Of a DNA stretch of 64,000 nucleotides, positions 20,018 to 29,019 are shown piece after piece. The stretch's first letter is position 1. Each line of letters begins with the position of its first letter. Below the pieces are notes generated by a model. The model was not told the origin of the DNA and made no database searches. It saw only the letters and a program-made list of their open reading frames with translations. The DNA is from Aquicoccus sp. G2-2 (GTDB lineage Bacteria > Pseudomonadota > Alphaproteobacteria > Rhodobacterales > Rhodobacteraceae), in assembly GCF_034555965.1 (NCBI RefSeq), contig NZ_JAYDCK010000003.1, forward strand, positions 744,001 through 808,000, read 5' to 3'. Both the position numbers and the translations under genes were made by a program.

Positions 20018-21316
20018 ATGAACGATTTCGATACAATGGGCTTGCCCAAACACCTTAAAACCCGGCTTGTGAAGCTTGGGCTGGAAACTCCCACCCCGAT
20101 TCAGGCGCAGGCCATTCCCTTTGCAATGGAGGGCCGCGATGTCATGGGGCTGGCGCAGACCGGCACCGGCAAAACCCTTGCCTTCGGGCTGCCGTTGGTG
20201 GCCCGGATGATGGAAGCGGGCAACAAACCCGCCGCCAAATCCGTGCACGGTTTGATTTTGGCCCCCACGCGCGAATTGGCCAAGCAAATCTCCGAAAGCC
20301 TGCGTGATCTGGTTGAAGGCACGCCGATGAAGGTGGGCCTTGTCGTTGGCGGCGCTGGCATCAATGGTCAGATCAACCGCCTGACGCGCGGCACCGATAT
20401 TCTTGTCGCCACACCGGGGCGCTTGCTCGACCTGCTGGATCGCCGAGCGCTCACACTTGCGCAAGCCCGCTTTCTGGTGCTGGACGAGGCCGATCAGATG
20501 CTTGACATGGGTTTCATCCATGCCCTGCGCAAGATTGCGGCACTGCTGCCCGCGCGCCGCCAGACGATGCTGTTTTCGGCCACCATGCCCAAACAGATGA
20601 ACGAACTGGCGCAAAGCTATCTCGACAACCCCGAGCGGATCGCGGTGTCGCCCCCCGGCAAAGCGGCGGACAAGATCACCCAGTCGGTGCATTTCATCGC
20701 CAAGACCGAAAAATCGGCACTGTTGATTGAATTGCTCGATGCGCATCGCGACGAACTGGCTCTGGTCTTCGGGCGCACCAAGCATGGGTCTGAAAAACTG
20801 AAGCGGCATCTTGAAAAGGCCGGGTTCGCGGCCGAGTCGATTCACGGCAACAAAAGCCAGGGCCAGCGTGAGCGCGCCATCAAGGCATTCAAGGCGGGTG
20901 AAGTGCGGGTGCTGGTTGCGACCGATGTGGCCGCGCGCGGGCTTGATATTCCCGATGTGCGCCATGTCTACAACTACGATCTGCCGAATGTGCCGGACAA
21001 CTATGTCCACCGCATTGGCCGCACCGCCCGTGCCGGTGCCGACGGGGCCGCAGTGGCATTCTGCGCGCCCGAAGAAATGGGCGAGTTGAAAGCGATCCAG
21101 AAGGTGATGGGGGTTGCAATCCCTGTCGCCTCCGGGCGGGCATGGGAAGTGCAGCCCGACGCCAAACCGCAACGCCGCCGTGGTGGCGGCGGAGGCGGCG
21201 GTGGTGGCGGAGGCGGCCAACGCCACAGCGGCAAACCCGGCGGCAAACCCGGCGGCGGCGGTCAGAACCGTCGGCGCGGATCGGGCCGCGGCAAACCCGG
21301 CCAGCGCGCCGCCTGA
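20018..21316 (+). CDS. DEAD-box RNA helicase (RhlE-like)
   Basis: 432 residues from the ATG at 20018, after GAAAGGAC. All helicase motifs are visible: Q motif TPTPIQAQAIPFAMEGRD, Walker A AQTGTGKT, PTRELA, TPGRLLDL, DEAD in VLDEADQMLDMGF, SAT, and HRIGRTARAG. The last 60 residues are a low-complexity basic tail with twelve consecutive glycines followed by GKPGGKPGG repeats and RRRG, typical of RNA binding. It acts in RNA remodelling, ribosome assembly or mRNA decay, often induced by cold. The long structured leader may regulate it. Confidence 0.93.
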   Translation: MNDFDTMGLPKHLKTRLVKLGLETPTPIQAQAIPFAMEGRDVMGLAQTGTGKTLAFGLPLVARMMEAGNKPAAKSVHGLILAPTRELAKQISESLRDLVEGTPMKVGLVVGGAGINGQINRLTRGTDILVATPGRLLDLLDRRALTLAQARFLVLDEADQMLDMGFIHALRKIAALLPARRQTMLFSATMPKQMNELAQSYLDNPERIAVSPPGKAADKITQSVHFIAKTEKSALLIELLDAHRDELALVFGRTKHGSEKLKRHLEKAGFAAESIHGNKSQGQRERAIKAFKAGEVRVLVATDVAARGLDIPDVRHVYNYDLPNVPDNYVHRIGRTARAGADGAAVAFCAPEEMGELKAIQKVMGVAIPVASGRAWEVQPDAKPQRRRGGGGGGGGGGGGQRHSGKPGGKPGGGGQNRRRGSGRGKPGQRAA

Positions 21317-21646
21317 GTCTCGGGCGCAAAACACATGCCGATAACCCCCCAACAGACCGCGCCGGCGATTGCCGAAGGGCTGGAAAGGGGGCGGCCTACT
21401 GTGTCCAGAACGCGGTGACACCCGACCCTTTAGCGGGTCGGCTGCACTGTCGCACCTAGCGCCACCCGCCCGCTATACCCGCCAAGCGCAAAGCCAAGTA
21501 CGGCAGGGGCGTAAGGGAATCTGTATTGCCGCACTGCATGACATGCAAAGAAGTGCAGCCCGCTACCCCAGTTATTCCCCCACACCAAAATCCGCCAAAC
21601 CTGCCTGAGGCGGTTTAGCTTAATTTTCTGATTTTCTAGGGAATTT
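21317..21646. other. Intergenic region with hairpins
   Basis: 330 bases between the helicase stop and tRNA-Asn, no credible gene. CCGACCC (21422-21428) and GGGTCGG (21435-21441) form a perfect 7-base stem but lack a T tract. Near 21590-21615 a CCGCC/GGCGG stem is followed by ATTTT when read on the minus strand, and could terminate the tRNA-Asn transcript. Confidence 0.45.
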
Positions 21647-21721
21647 TGGCTCCGGCGGTAGGGATCGAACCTACGACCAATTGATTAACAGTCAACTGCT
21701 CTACCGCTGAGCTACGCCGGA
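21647..21721 (-). tRNA. tRNA-Asn (anticodon GTT)
   Basis: Acceptor stem TCCGGCG/CGCCGGA, discriminator G and encoded CCA; D arm GTAGCTCAGC-GGTAGAGC; anticodon arm TTGACTGTTAATCAA with anticodon GTT; T arm with GGTTCGATCC. 75 bases including CCA, all arms pair. Confidence 0.96.
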
Positions 21722-21803
21722 ACCGTGCGGCGTGATATAGCAATCCGGTCCGGGTCCGTCCAGAGGCATTTGGAAGAAATGGAGGGGAAATTTCGGGCTG
21801 TGT

Positions 21804-22715
21804 TCAGGCAAGGGTGAATGTGGCGTCGGCAGAGAGGTTGGGCGCTGCTGTGACGCGGTTTTTCCCCGCGAGGTCAATAAGATGGGCGAAGACGTTGCGG
21901 CTGGCCGCGCCGAGCAGGGCAGGGGGCACATCGGTGTAGATGACGCTGGCGAGGGCGAAGGCGGTGGCGGGGCCGTTTGCGAGGGCTGCGAGGATTTCGG
22001 CCTCACGCATGCCCCGGTGCGCCACCAGCCAGTTAAGCCGCGCGGCGGGGTCGGCAATCGGCGCGCCGTGGCCGGGGTGGAAGACGCGCCAGCTCTCGCG
22101 TTGCAGCCGGGCGCAGGAAGCCATGAAATCGGTCAGATCGCCATCGGGCGGGGAGACCAGCGAACTCGCCCAGCCCATGACGTGATCGCCGCAAAACAGC
22201 GCATCACCGAGCGCAAATGAGAGATGATTGCCATAATGGCCCGGTGTGTGGATCGCCCTGAGCGCCCAGCCGTCGCCTTCGGTGATCTGCCCATCGGTCA
22301 GCGTTATGTCGGGCGTGAATGCGGCATCAACGCCCTCGCCGCCACCGGCAAGACCTTCGCTGGCAAGCTGCTGCATGACAGCGGAGCGCCCGGCCTGCCA
22401 ATCGCCGTAAGCCAGCACCGGCGCGCCGGTCCGGGCGGCGAGCGTGCGTGACAGCGGCGAATGATCGACATGAGAATGAGTGACGAAGATGTGGCTGATC
22501 TCTTGGCCCGGCTTCAGGGCGGCGAGAATGGCGGCAAGATGGGCCTCAATTTCGGGGCCGGGGTCGATACAGGCAAGCTTTTGCGTGCCGACAAGATAGG
22601 TATTGGTGCCGCGATAGGTCATCGGCGAGGGGTTCGGGCATAGGATACGGATAATCCCCGGCTCAAGTGTGACAGGCGTGCCGGGTGTCGGGTTGAAATC
22701 GTCGGGGGGCTGCAT
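21804..22715 (-). CDS. MBL-fold metallo-hydrolase (LACTB2-like)
   Basis: 303 residues. The metallo-beta-lactamase metal motif is THSHVDHSPL, with a second ligand region HTPGHYGNHLSF and GDHVMGW, and the third histidine in FHPGHGAPI. The N-terminal part has NPSPMTYRGTNTYLVG, typical of this hydrolase subgroup, and the C-terminal end (AHRGMREAEILAALANG to NVFAHLIDLAGKNRV) is a winged-helix extension as in LACTB2-type ribonucleases. Substrate unknown; glyoxalase-like or RNase activity are options. Transcribed away from the histidine kinase gene. Confidence 0.86.
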   Translation of the reverse strand: MQPPDDFNPTPGTPVTLEPGIIRILCPNPSPMTYRGTNTYLVGTQKLACIDPGPEIEAHLAAILAALKPGQEISHIFVTHSHVDHSPLSRTLAARTGAPVLAYGDWQAGRSAVMQQLASEGLAGGGEGVDAAFTPDITLTDGQITEGDGWALRAIHTPGHYGNHLSFALGDALFCGDHVMGWASSLVSPPDGDLTDFMASCARLQRESWRVFHPGHGAPIADPAARLNWLVAHRGMREAEILAALANGPATAFALASVIYTDVPPALLGAASRNVFAHLIDLAGKNRVTAAPNLSADATFTLA

Positions 22716-22754
22716 CGCTCTTCCTTGTTGGCGGGTTCAGGGATAGGAATAGGC

Positions 22755-24062
22755 ATGTTTTTCGGATGGCTCAAACGCTATATGCCGCGCTCGCTTTATG
22801 GGCGGGCGGCGCTTATCCTGATCCTGCCGGTGGTTCTGTTGCAATTGGTGGTCTCCATCGTCTTTGCGCAACGCCATTTCGAAGGCGTCACACGGCAGAT
22901 GAGTGTCAGCACCAGCCGCGAGCTGATCTTGGTGAGCCGTTCCCTGGCGCCGCAGCAGGCGAACTTCAGCGGCAAGCAGATCGCAGGCGCGCTTCAGATC
23001 ACCGTGAAACAGGTGCCGGAGGCGGCCGTTCCAAAGGCCAATTACCGGCGTTGGTATGATTTCTCGGGCTTGATCATCCTTGAAGAATTCCGCGCACGCC
23101 TGCCGGGTTTGTTGGCGGTGGACCTGCCGGACGATCATGATGTGCGGGTGTTCCTGACCGGTCCGGACGGGCCGCTGGAAATGAGCTTCGACCGAGAGCG
23201 GATATCGGCGCGCAACCCGCATCAGCTTTATGCCAATATGCTGTTTTTCGGTGTCCTGCTGACCATGATCGCATTCATCTACCTGCGCAATCAATTGCGC
23301 CCGATCAAGCGGTTGGCCCGTGCAGCCGAGGCATTTGGCCGGGGCCGGCATGTGCCTTATCGGCCAACAGGCGCCATCGAAGTGCGTGCGGCGGGCAGTG
23401 CGTTTCTTGATATGCGGGCGCGGATCGAGCGGCAGATGGAGCAGCGCACGCTGATGCTCTCGGGGGTTAGCCATGATCTGCGCACGCCGCTCACTCGGCT
23501 GAAGCTGGGGCTGTCATTGCTTGACGATGACGACCGCGAGCCGCTGGAGCGCGACGTCGAGGAAATGCAACGCCTGCTGGACGAATTCCTGAGCTTCGTG
23601 CGCGATGCCTCGGAAGGGGAGGCAGAGAAGGTCGACCCGGTGGCGCTGGTGCGCCAGATTGTCAATGATTGCCAGCGCGCGGGCAATCCGGTGGAGTTGA
23701 AAGCAGCCATCGGCGAAGGTGAGGTCGGGCTGAGACCCGTGGCGATCCGGCGGGCGGTGGAGAACCTTGTTACCAACGCCGTGCGCTATGGTGGGCGGGC
23801 GGAGGTATCGGTTGAACTGACCGCGAAAAGCCTGCGCATCCGGGTGGAGGATGACGGGCCGGGCATTCCGCCCGAGCGCCGCGAAGAGGCGCTGCGCCCG
23901 TTCACCCGGCTTGACGAGGCGCGCAATCAGAACCGTGGTTCCGGCGTCGGGCTGGGCCTGTCGATCGCCACGGATGTCGCGCGCGCACATGGCGGCGTGC
24001 TGCGGCTGGGCGAAAGCGATAGCTTGGGCGGGCTGCGCGCGGATATCGTCATCGCGCGATAA
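22755..24062 (+). CDS. EnvZ-like sensor histidine kinase
   Basis: 435 residues from the ATG at 22755 (MFFGWLKRYMPRSLYGR). Transmembrane 1 covers about residues 17-37 and transmembrane 2 about 165-185, enclosing a periplasmic sensor. A HAMP domain (RNQLRPIKRLARAAEAFGRG) leads to the H-box VSHDLRTPLTRLKLGL and the ATPase domain with NLVTNAVRYG, DDGPGIPPE and GSGVGLGLSI. It autophosphorylates and signals to an OmpR-type regulator, but no response regulator gene lies in the window beside it. The start is close to the divergent MBL gene. Confidence 0.9.
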   Translation: MFFGWLKRYMPRSLYGRAALILILPVVLLQLVVSIVFAQRHFEGVTRQMSVSTSRELILVSRSLAPQQANFSGKQIAGALQITVKQVPEAAVPKANYRRWYDFSGLIILEEFRARLPGLLAVDLPDDHDVRVFLTGPDGPLEMSFDRERISARNPHQLYANMLFFGVLLTMIAFIYLRNQLRPIKRLARAAEAFGRGRHVPYRPTGAIEVRAAGSAFLDMRARIERQMEQRTLMLSGVSHDLRTPLTRLKLGLSLLDDDDREPLERDVEEMQRLLDEFLSFVRDASEGEAEKVDPVALVRQIVNDCQRAGNPVELKAAIGEGEVGLRPVAIRRAVENLVTNAVRYGGRAEVSVELTAKSLRIRVEDDGPGIPPERREEALRPFTRLDEARNQNRGSGVGLGLSIATDVARAHGGVLRLGESDSLGGLRADIVIAR

Positions 24063-24123
24063 GCGGCATCGCCCCGGCGCGGCAGGTGGTGCGCGGGCTG
24101 TCATGTGCCGGAGCCTCCGGCGG

Positions 24124-24146
24124 GGATATTTTCGGCAAAATGAAGC
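24124..24146 (+). repeat. Copy 2 of the dispersed 23-base repeat
   Basis: GGATATTT, then TCG, then GCAAAATGAAGC. It lies 62 bases downstream of the histidine kinase stop, directly after the small inverted repeat CCGGAGCCTCCGG. See 3065 and 50787 for the other copies. Confidence 0.7.
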
Positions 24147-24322
24147 GGATGGGCCGCGCGGGAACGACAGATGAGGCGCGGCTATACCGGGCATCCTCGG
24201 GGCACTTTGGGGGAGTGGCGGGGCGCGAGCCACAGGGCAGGCGGGCGAGGATGGGATTTTCGGTGCGCGCAACAGGAGAGGGCTTGCGCCCGGAGGTCCG
24301 CATCAGTATTCAGGGCGGCGCG

Positions 24323-24396
24323 GCGGGTATGATGTAATGGTAGCCTGTCAGCTTCCCAAGCTGAACGCGCGGGTTCGATTCCCGCTACCCGCTCCA
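24323..24396 (+). tRNA. tRNA-Gly (anticodon CCC)
   Basis: Acceptor GCGGGTA/TACCCGC, discriminator T and encoded CCA; anticodon arm TCAGC-TTCCCAA-GCTGA gives anticodon CCC; T arm GCGGGTTCGATTCCCGC. 74 bases. Its 3' end (24381-24397) is repeated at 24986-25002, suggesting use as an integration site. Confidence 0.96.
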
Positions 24397-24397
24397 A
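24381..24397 (+). repeat. Left direct repeat (tRNA-Gly 3' end), candidate att site
   Basis: CCCGCTACCCGCTCCAA, the T-arm and acceptor end of tRNA-Gly(CCC). It matches 24986-25002 in 16 of 17 positions. Duplication of a tRNA 3' end is the classic footprint of integrase-mediated insertion. Confidence 0.6.
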
Positions 24398-24485
24398 CCT
24401 TTTGTGGACAGACGCCGATATTCAGATTTACCTTTCGGGGAAACGTTTGGAATCCACTTTGGAACGTAATGACAATATTGGTGTT

Positions 24486-24974
24486 ATGATCGCCGTCCTC
24501 TTCTTTGGGGTATTGTATTGGTTTCCGGGATTCTCACGCGAGGAAATCCAAAGTTACTCAGCTCGCTGTGCGAATGATGCTGTGGTTGCCCCATTGGCTT
24601 TCGCGGAAGAAATCGGGATGACCACCGAACAACTGCGAAAATCAATACGTAGTTGCGAGATAATAGCAGGAGGCAAGACCCGCTATTCCGTTAACATGGC
24701 GTTGAACCAAGTAACCTATCGCGTCGGTGATCTTCCCGTGCTTCATAAGCAAACCGACTGTATGATCTTGGATAAAAAGGACTGGCAGTGTCGCTATCCG
24801 GACGGATCAGGAGGTATTGGATTTGCTGCTGGGTTGGAAGCACTTCCCAAGAGCGAAATTAAGTATGGCTTCTTTTATCAGCGCGGATGGCAGTACTACA
24901 TTACGCGCTTGATGAATATATTTGGACCAGTCAACGCCACGTGGTTAATACCTGATCAGGTTGTCCCATATTGA
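24486..24974 (+). CDS. Hypothetical exported or membrane-anchored protein in AT-richer insert
   Basis: 162 residues from the ATG at 24486; a TTG at 24402 would add 28 residues but starts only six bases after tRNA-Gly. The N-terminus MIAVLFFGVLYWFPGF is a membrane anchor or signal. The rest is mixed polar with four cysteines (SARCAND, RSCEII, TDCMIL, WQCRYP) that could form two disulfides in the periplasm. The base composition is clearly closer to even than that of the GC-rich neighbours and codon third positions are A/T-rich. No family recognised. It lies between two copies of the tRNA-Gly 3' end, which suggests horizontal acquisition. Confidence 0.6.
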   Translation: MIAVLFFGVLYWFPGFSREEIQSYSARCANDAVVAPLAFAEEIGMTTEQLRKSIRSCEIIAGGKTRYSVNMALNQVTYRVGDLPVLHKQTDCMILDKKDWQCRYPDGSGGIGFAAGLEALPKSEIKYGFFYQRGWQYYITRLMNIFGPVNATWLIPDQVVPY

Positions 24975-24985
24975 AGGCATCGGCC

Positions 24986-25002
24986 CCCGCTACCCGCTTC
25001 AA
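24986..25002 (+). repeat. Right direct repeat, candidate att site
   Basis: CCCGCTACCCGCTTCAA, differing from the tRNA-Gly 3' end at one base. It sits 11 bases after the stop of the hypothetical gene and bounds a 605-base insert. Confidence 0.6.
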
Positions 25003-25106
25003 GTTCATCGGTGCCCCACCACCATACATCCAAGAGAGACTGGGTTTACACAAAACCGGCGGAACAGCGTTTATGCTCCTCCGCCGATCATGAGTTGTTC
25101 CGGGGG

Positions 25107-26486
25107 TTATCCCAGAATTTCGGCAACAGCCTTGGCCGTTGCCGCGACCACTTCGTCGGCCTCTTCGCGGGTCAGCGACAGGGGCGGGGCGAAGCCGATG
25201 GTGTCACCCTGCGGCATGGCGCGGGCGATGACGCCGTGGTCGAGCATCGCCGCGACGACACGCGGGGCGACCTTCTCGGACGCATCGAAGAACACCCGGT
25301 CATCGCGGTCCTTGACCAGTTCAACCGCGCAGAGCATGCCTTCGCCGCGAATTTCGCCCACATTGGCGTGATCGCCCAAGGCATCTTTCATCGCGGTGTT
25401 GAGGTGGCGCCCGACATCGGCGGCATTGGCGACAAGGTCAAGTTCATCCAGCAGCTTCAGGTTGGCCACCCCGGCGGCGGCGCCAATCGGGTGGGCGGAA
25501 TAGGTCCAGCCATGGCCGATGGGGCCGTTTTCGTCGGTGCCGCGTTCCAGCACCTGCCACAGCTTGTCGGAAATGACCGAGCCGGAAAGCGGCGCATAGG
25601 CCGAGGTAAGCCCCTTGGCGATGGTGATGATGTCGGGCTTCAGCCCGTAATGCGCAGAGCCCATCATGGTGCCAAGGCGGCCGAATCCGGTGACCACCTC
25701 ATCGGCGATCAGCAGGATGTCGTGCTTTTGCAGCACGCTTTGGATGGCGTCCCAATAACCCGCCGGCGGCGGCACGATCCCGCCCGTGCCGAGCACCGGC
25801 TCACCGATGAAGGCGGCGATGGTATCGGCCCCTTCGCGCTCGATCAACGCTTCAAGCTCTGCCGCACAATGGGCGACGAATTGCTCCTCGCTCTGGCTCA
25901 GGTCGTCGCGGCGGTAGTAATAGGGTGCCACCGTGTGTTTGACGTAGGGCAGGGGCAGGTCGAACTTGTTGTGAAAACCCGCCAGCCCGGTCAGCGAGCC
26001 AGTCATCAACCCCGAGCCATGATAGCCGCGCCAGCGCGAGATGATCTTCTTCTTTTCCGGACGGCCAAGGATGTTGTTGTAATACCAGACCAGCTTGATG
26101 TTGGTCTCGTTCGCGTCCGAGCCGGACTGCCCGTAATAGGTGTGGTTCAGCCCGTCCGGCGTGCGCTCCGCGATCATTCTGGAGAGCGTGATCGAGGCTT
26201 CGGTGCCGTGCCCGACATAGGAGTGATAATAGGCCAGCTCATGCGCCTGCGTGGCGATGGCGTCGGCAATCTCGGTGCGTCCGTAACCCACGTTCACACA
26301 ATAAAGCCCGGCAAACGCGTCGAGCGAGGAGCGCCCCTCACGGTCGGTGATGCGCACCCCGTTGGCGCCGGTGATGATCCGGTTGCCCAGCTCGCGGCGG
26401 GCGAACTGGCCCAGATGGGTGGAGGGGTGGAAAAAGTGGTCGTGATCCCACTCGCTCAGTTGGTCATTGGTCAGTTGTTTGTTCAT
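25107..26486 (-). CDS. Class III aminotransferase of the ectoine catabolism cluster (Atf/DoeD-like)
   Basis: 459 residues, a PLP-dependent fold-type I omega-aminotransferase. Seen are GLYCVNVGYGRTEIADAI, the YYGQSGSDANETN cofactor loop, IADEVVTGFGRLG with the PLP-ring aspartate, and the Schiff-base lysine in TIAKGLTSAYAPL. In roseobacter ectoine clusters an aminotransferase (atf) follows ssd and asnC exactly in this order; it would convert 2,4-diaminobutyrate to aspartate semialdehyde. From sequence alone other omega-amino acids, putrescine or taurine are also possible. It follows ssd by 43 bases. Confidence 0.85.
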   Translation of the reverse strand: MNKQLTNDQLSEWDHDHFFHPSTHLGQFARRELGNRIITGANGVRITDREGRSSLDAFAGLYCVNVGYGRTEIADAIATQAHELAYYHSYVGHGTEASITLSRMIAERTPDGLNHTYYGQSGSDANETNIKLVWYYNNILGRPEKKKIISRWRGYHGSGLMTGSLTGLAGFHNKFDLPLPYVKHTVAPYYYRRDDLSQSEEQFVAHCAAELEALIEREGADTIAAFIGEPVLGTGGIVPPPAGYWDAIQSVLQKHDILLIADEVVTGFGRLGTMMGSAHYGLKPDIITIAKGLTSAYAPLSGSVISDKLWQVLERGTDENGPIGHGWTYSAHPIGAAAGVANLKLLDELDLVANAADVGRHLNTAMKDALGDHANVGEIRGEGMLCAVELVKDRDDRVFFDASEKVAPRVVAAMLDHGVIARAMPQGDTIGFAPPLSLTREEADEVVAATAKAVAEILG

Positions 26487-26529
26487 GCTCTTCGCTCCTT
26501 TTTCATTCGGTTTGCGTGCCGCGCGGGAC

Positions 26530-28012
26530 TCAGGCCCAGTCGCGGCAGACGTATTTGACTTCGGTGAAAGCTTCCAGCCCGAGGCGTGAACCTTCGCGGC
26601 CCAGCCCGGATTGTTTCATGCCGCCAAACGGGACCGGCGCGCCGGTGACTTTGGTGCGGTTGACCGCCACCATACCAAAGCGCATGGCGCGGCTGGCGCG
26701 GTAAATCCGGCGCGGGTCTTGGGTGTGCAGATAGGCGACAAGGCCATATTCGGTGTCGTTGGCACGGCTGATCGCCTCTTCCTCTGTGTCGAAGGCGGCA
26801 ATGGCGGCGACCGGGCCAAAGGTTTCCTCATGCATGATTTTTGCGTCATTTGGCACATCGGCCAGCACCGTTGGCTCGAAAAAGCGGGCCCGCCGGGTGG
26901 ATACCGCCGCCGCACAACAAACGCGCGCCCTTGGCCAGCGCATCCTCGACATGCTCTTGCTGCTTGGCCACCGCTTTGGCGTTCATCAGCGGGCCAATAT
27001 CCGGGTCATCCGCGCCGCGCCCTACGCTAAGCGCCTTTGTGCGCGCGGCAAAGGCGTCGCAAAAAGCAGTGTAGGCGGAGCGTTCGATGAAAAACCGGTT
27101 CGCGCCAAGACAATCCTGCCCGGAGGTGGCGAATTTCGCCTTGATCGCCTCGTCCACCGCGCGGCCCATATCGGCATCGGCAAAGACCACGAACGGCGCA
27201 TGGCCGCCAAGCTCAAGCACCAGTCGTTTGATCGTGTCCGCCCCTTGCCGGTAGAGCAAGCGGCCCACTTCGGTTGAGCCGGTGAATGATACCGCCCTGA
27301 TGCGGGTATCCTTCATCCACGCCCCGACGATTTCGGATGCGCTGCCGGTGATGACGTTGAACACACCGTCCGGTAGCCCGGCGCGCTGGCCAAGCTCGGC
27401 CAGGGCAAGGGCGGAAAACGGGGTTTCATGCGACGGGTGCGCCACCACGCTGCAACCGGCGGCAAGGGCGGCGGCGGCCTTGCGGGTCAACATCGCTGCC
27501 GGAAAGTTCCACGGCGTGACAAGCGCCGCCACGCCAACCGGTTCGCGCCAGATTTCCACCTCTGCATCGGGCAAATGCGAGGTCACGCTTTCGATATTCG
27601 GGCGGCGGGCTTCCTCGGCGTAAAATTCGATGAAAGCAGCGGCATAATCAATCTCGCCGCGCGATTCCGAAAGCGGCTTGCCCTGCTCGGCAGTCATGAT
27701 CTGCGCCAGATCCTCGCGGTGTTGAACCATCAGGTCGAACCAGCGCCGCAGAATGGTGGTGCGTTCCTGTGGCAGCAGCGCGGCCCAGCCGGCCCAGGCC
27801 GCGTGGGCGGCATCAACCGCGCGGACGGCATCATCGGCGCTCAGAGCGGCCACATGGCCAAGCTCGGCCCCGTCAGCCGGGTCGGTGACGGCACCCGTGG
27901 CACCATTTTCCGCAGCGCTCCATTGGCCATTCAGATGGGCTTTCGTTCGCAGCAGGGCAGGGTCGCTCAGCGCGGCAACAAGCGGGTGGTCGCGGTTGAT
28001 TGTCTCGGACAC
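26530..28012 (-). pseudogene. NAD(P)-dependent semialdehyde dehydrogenase (Ssd/DoeC, GabD-like), frame broken by one base
   Basis: The N-terminal frame from the ATG at 28012 has the aldehyde dehydrogenase features GVAALVTPWNFPAAM, VSFTGSTEVG, ELGGHAPF with the general-base Glu, and SGQDCLGANRFF with the catalytic Cys. After LLCGGGIHPAGP the frame fails. The other frame gives FEPTVLADVPNDAKIMHEETFGPVA and ends FTEVKYVCRDWA. Removing one A from the A5 run at 26879-26883 (T5 on the coding strand) joins them. It oxidises succinate- or aspartate-semialdehyde; in this neighbourhood aspartate semialdehyde from ectoine is likely. Probably a sequencing indel. Confidence 0.85.
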
Positions 28013-28125
28013 GTCGGCCTCATGTGAAAAAGAAGGGGGCTGTCTGCGCGCACTCTAGCCCAAGACGCGGCGAGAGTTCTTCGCGGTTTCATACCGGCTT
28101 GCCGAAAATTCTTCGGCAAAACGCC

Positions 28126-28608
28126 TCAGCTCTGAGAGAGGGTTTCGAACGGCGGCGGGGCATCTTTCACCGGCTTGGTGACGATATAGCTGAAATAACG
28201 AGTCACCCCGGCGCGCTGTTCCAGCACGGTTTCGATCAATGTCTGATAGCTGTCGATGTCGCGGGTGACGACCTGCACGAGGTAGTCAAAGCCGCCGCCA
28301 AGCGCCCAGCAGCCGGTGATTTCGTCATGCCGCGCGATCTCGCGCTCGAACCGGTCGAAATTCTGCGCCCGGTGTTCGCCCAGCTCGATCATCACGAAAA
28401 CGGTGACCGACGGGCCAAGCGCGCGCAGCGAAAATTCGGCCCGGTAGCCAGTGATCACCCCGGCCTGCTCAAGCCGCTGCATCCTTTCCCAGCACGATGT
28501 CGGGCCAAGCCCTACCCGGCGGGCCAGCTCGCTTTTGCTCAGCCGTCCGTTCCGGGCGAGGGCCGAAAGCAGGGTGAGATCGGTCTTGTCGAGGCGATGT
28601 GTCTTCAT
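28126..28608 (-). CDS. asnC: Lrp/AsnC family regulator of the ectoine cluster
   Basis: 160 residues from the ATG at 28608, preceded by GAAGAGGGC. The N-terminal helix-turn-helix is LSALARNGRLSKSELARRVGLGPTSCWERMQRLEQAGVI and the C-terminal RAM/effector domain has GGGFDYLVQVVTRDIDSYQTLIETVL. In Ruegeria-type ectoine clusters an AsnC protein regulates the catabolic genes, sensing ectoine-derived metabolites. It is encoded divergently from eutB across 411 bases. Length 160 fits the family. Confidence 0.86.
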   Translation of the reverse strand: MKTHRLDKTDLTLLSALARNGRLSKSELARRVGLGPTSCWERMQRLEQAGVITGYRAEFSLRALGPSVTVFVMIELGEHRAQNFDRFEREIARHDEITGCWALGGGFDYLVQVVTRDIDSYQTLIETVLEQRAGVTRYFSYIVTKPVKDAPPPFETLSQS

Positions 28609-29019
28609 GCCCTCTTCATGAGGTCTGGCAAGTCGGCTTGTCAATTGTTGTGAAACTGTGAACGACAGCGTCGTGACCAACTGACGTCCGCCAAAGCCTG
28701 CTATCCGTGTCGGCGTGCCGGTGGTTGCACCCTGTTGCGCGGCCCTGACGGGCGTGCGGGCGCTTGAAACGCGTCGCTAACGCCTTGTCTTGTGAAAACC
28801 ACCGAACCGATGCTAGCGTATTTTGAACAGCAAGGGATCAACAGTGTGCGCGCAACCCGTTTCAAGCTTGCCGATAATCAAGCCGCGGCTTGGCGAACCT
28901 GTGGTCGGCTCCAATCAGGCAATGTTCCGGGCGCGGCGCGGTTTGGCGGGCTTGGGTCCGCCCCCTCGCGGCGTTTTGCGGCTGTTTGATTTCCCATGGC
29001 TAAAAGGTAGGATCGCATA
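28609..29019. other. Divergent control region between asnC and eutB
   Basis: 411 bases with no credible gene. A consensus-like TTGACA (minus strand, 28639-28644) faces asnC. The AT-richer stretch CAATTGTTG next to it is a possible Lrp/AsnC-type site. Nothing else stood out strongly. It is the expected place for ectoine-responsive operators. Confidence 0.5.

Noticed and set aside
21422-21441. CCGACCC/GGGTCGG hairpin as terminator of the helicase gene
   Set aside because: The stem is perfect but has no following T tract and lies 106 bases after the stop, so only a possible structure is noted.
24182-24397. A minus-strand frame antisense to tRNA-Gly, with the peptide VAGIEPARSAWEAD
   Set aside because: This is the well-known spurious translation of the reverse complement of tRNA-Gly and its neighbourhood.
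24402-24485. TTG start at 24402 for the hypothetical protein in the tRNA-Gly insert
   Set aside because: It lies within a few bases of the tRNA end, has no ribosome site and gives an unusual hydrophilic extension before the membrane segment.
25011-26558. Long plus-strand frame (515 codons) opposite the aminotransferase gene
   Set aside because: Antisense shadow caused by GC-rich third positions; no recognisable motifs.
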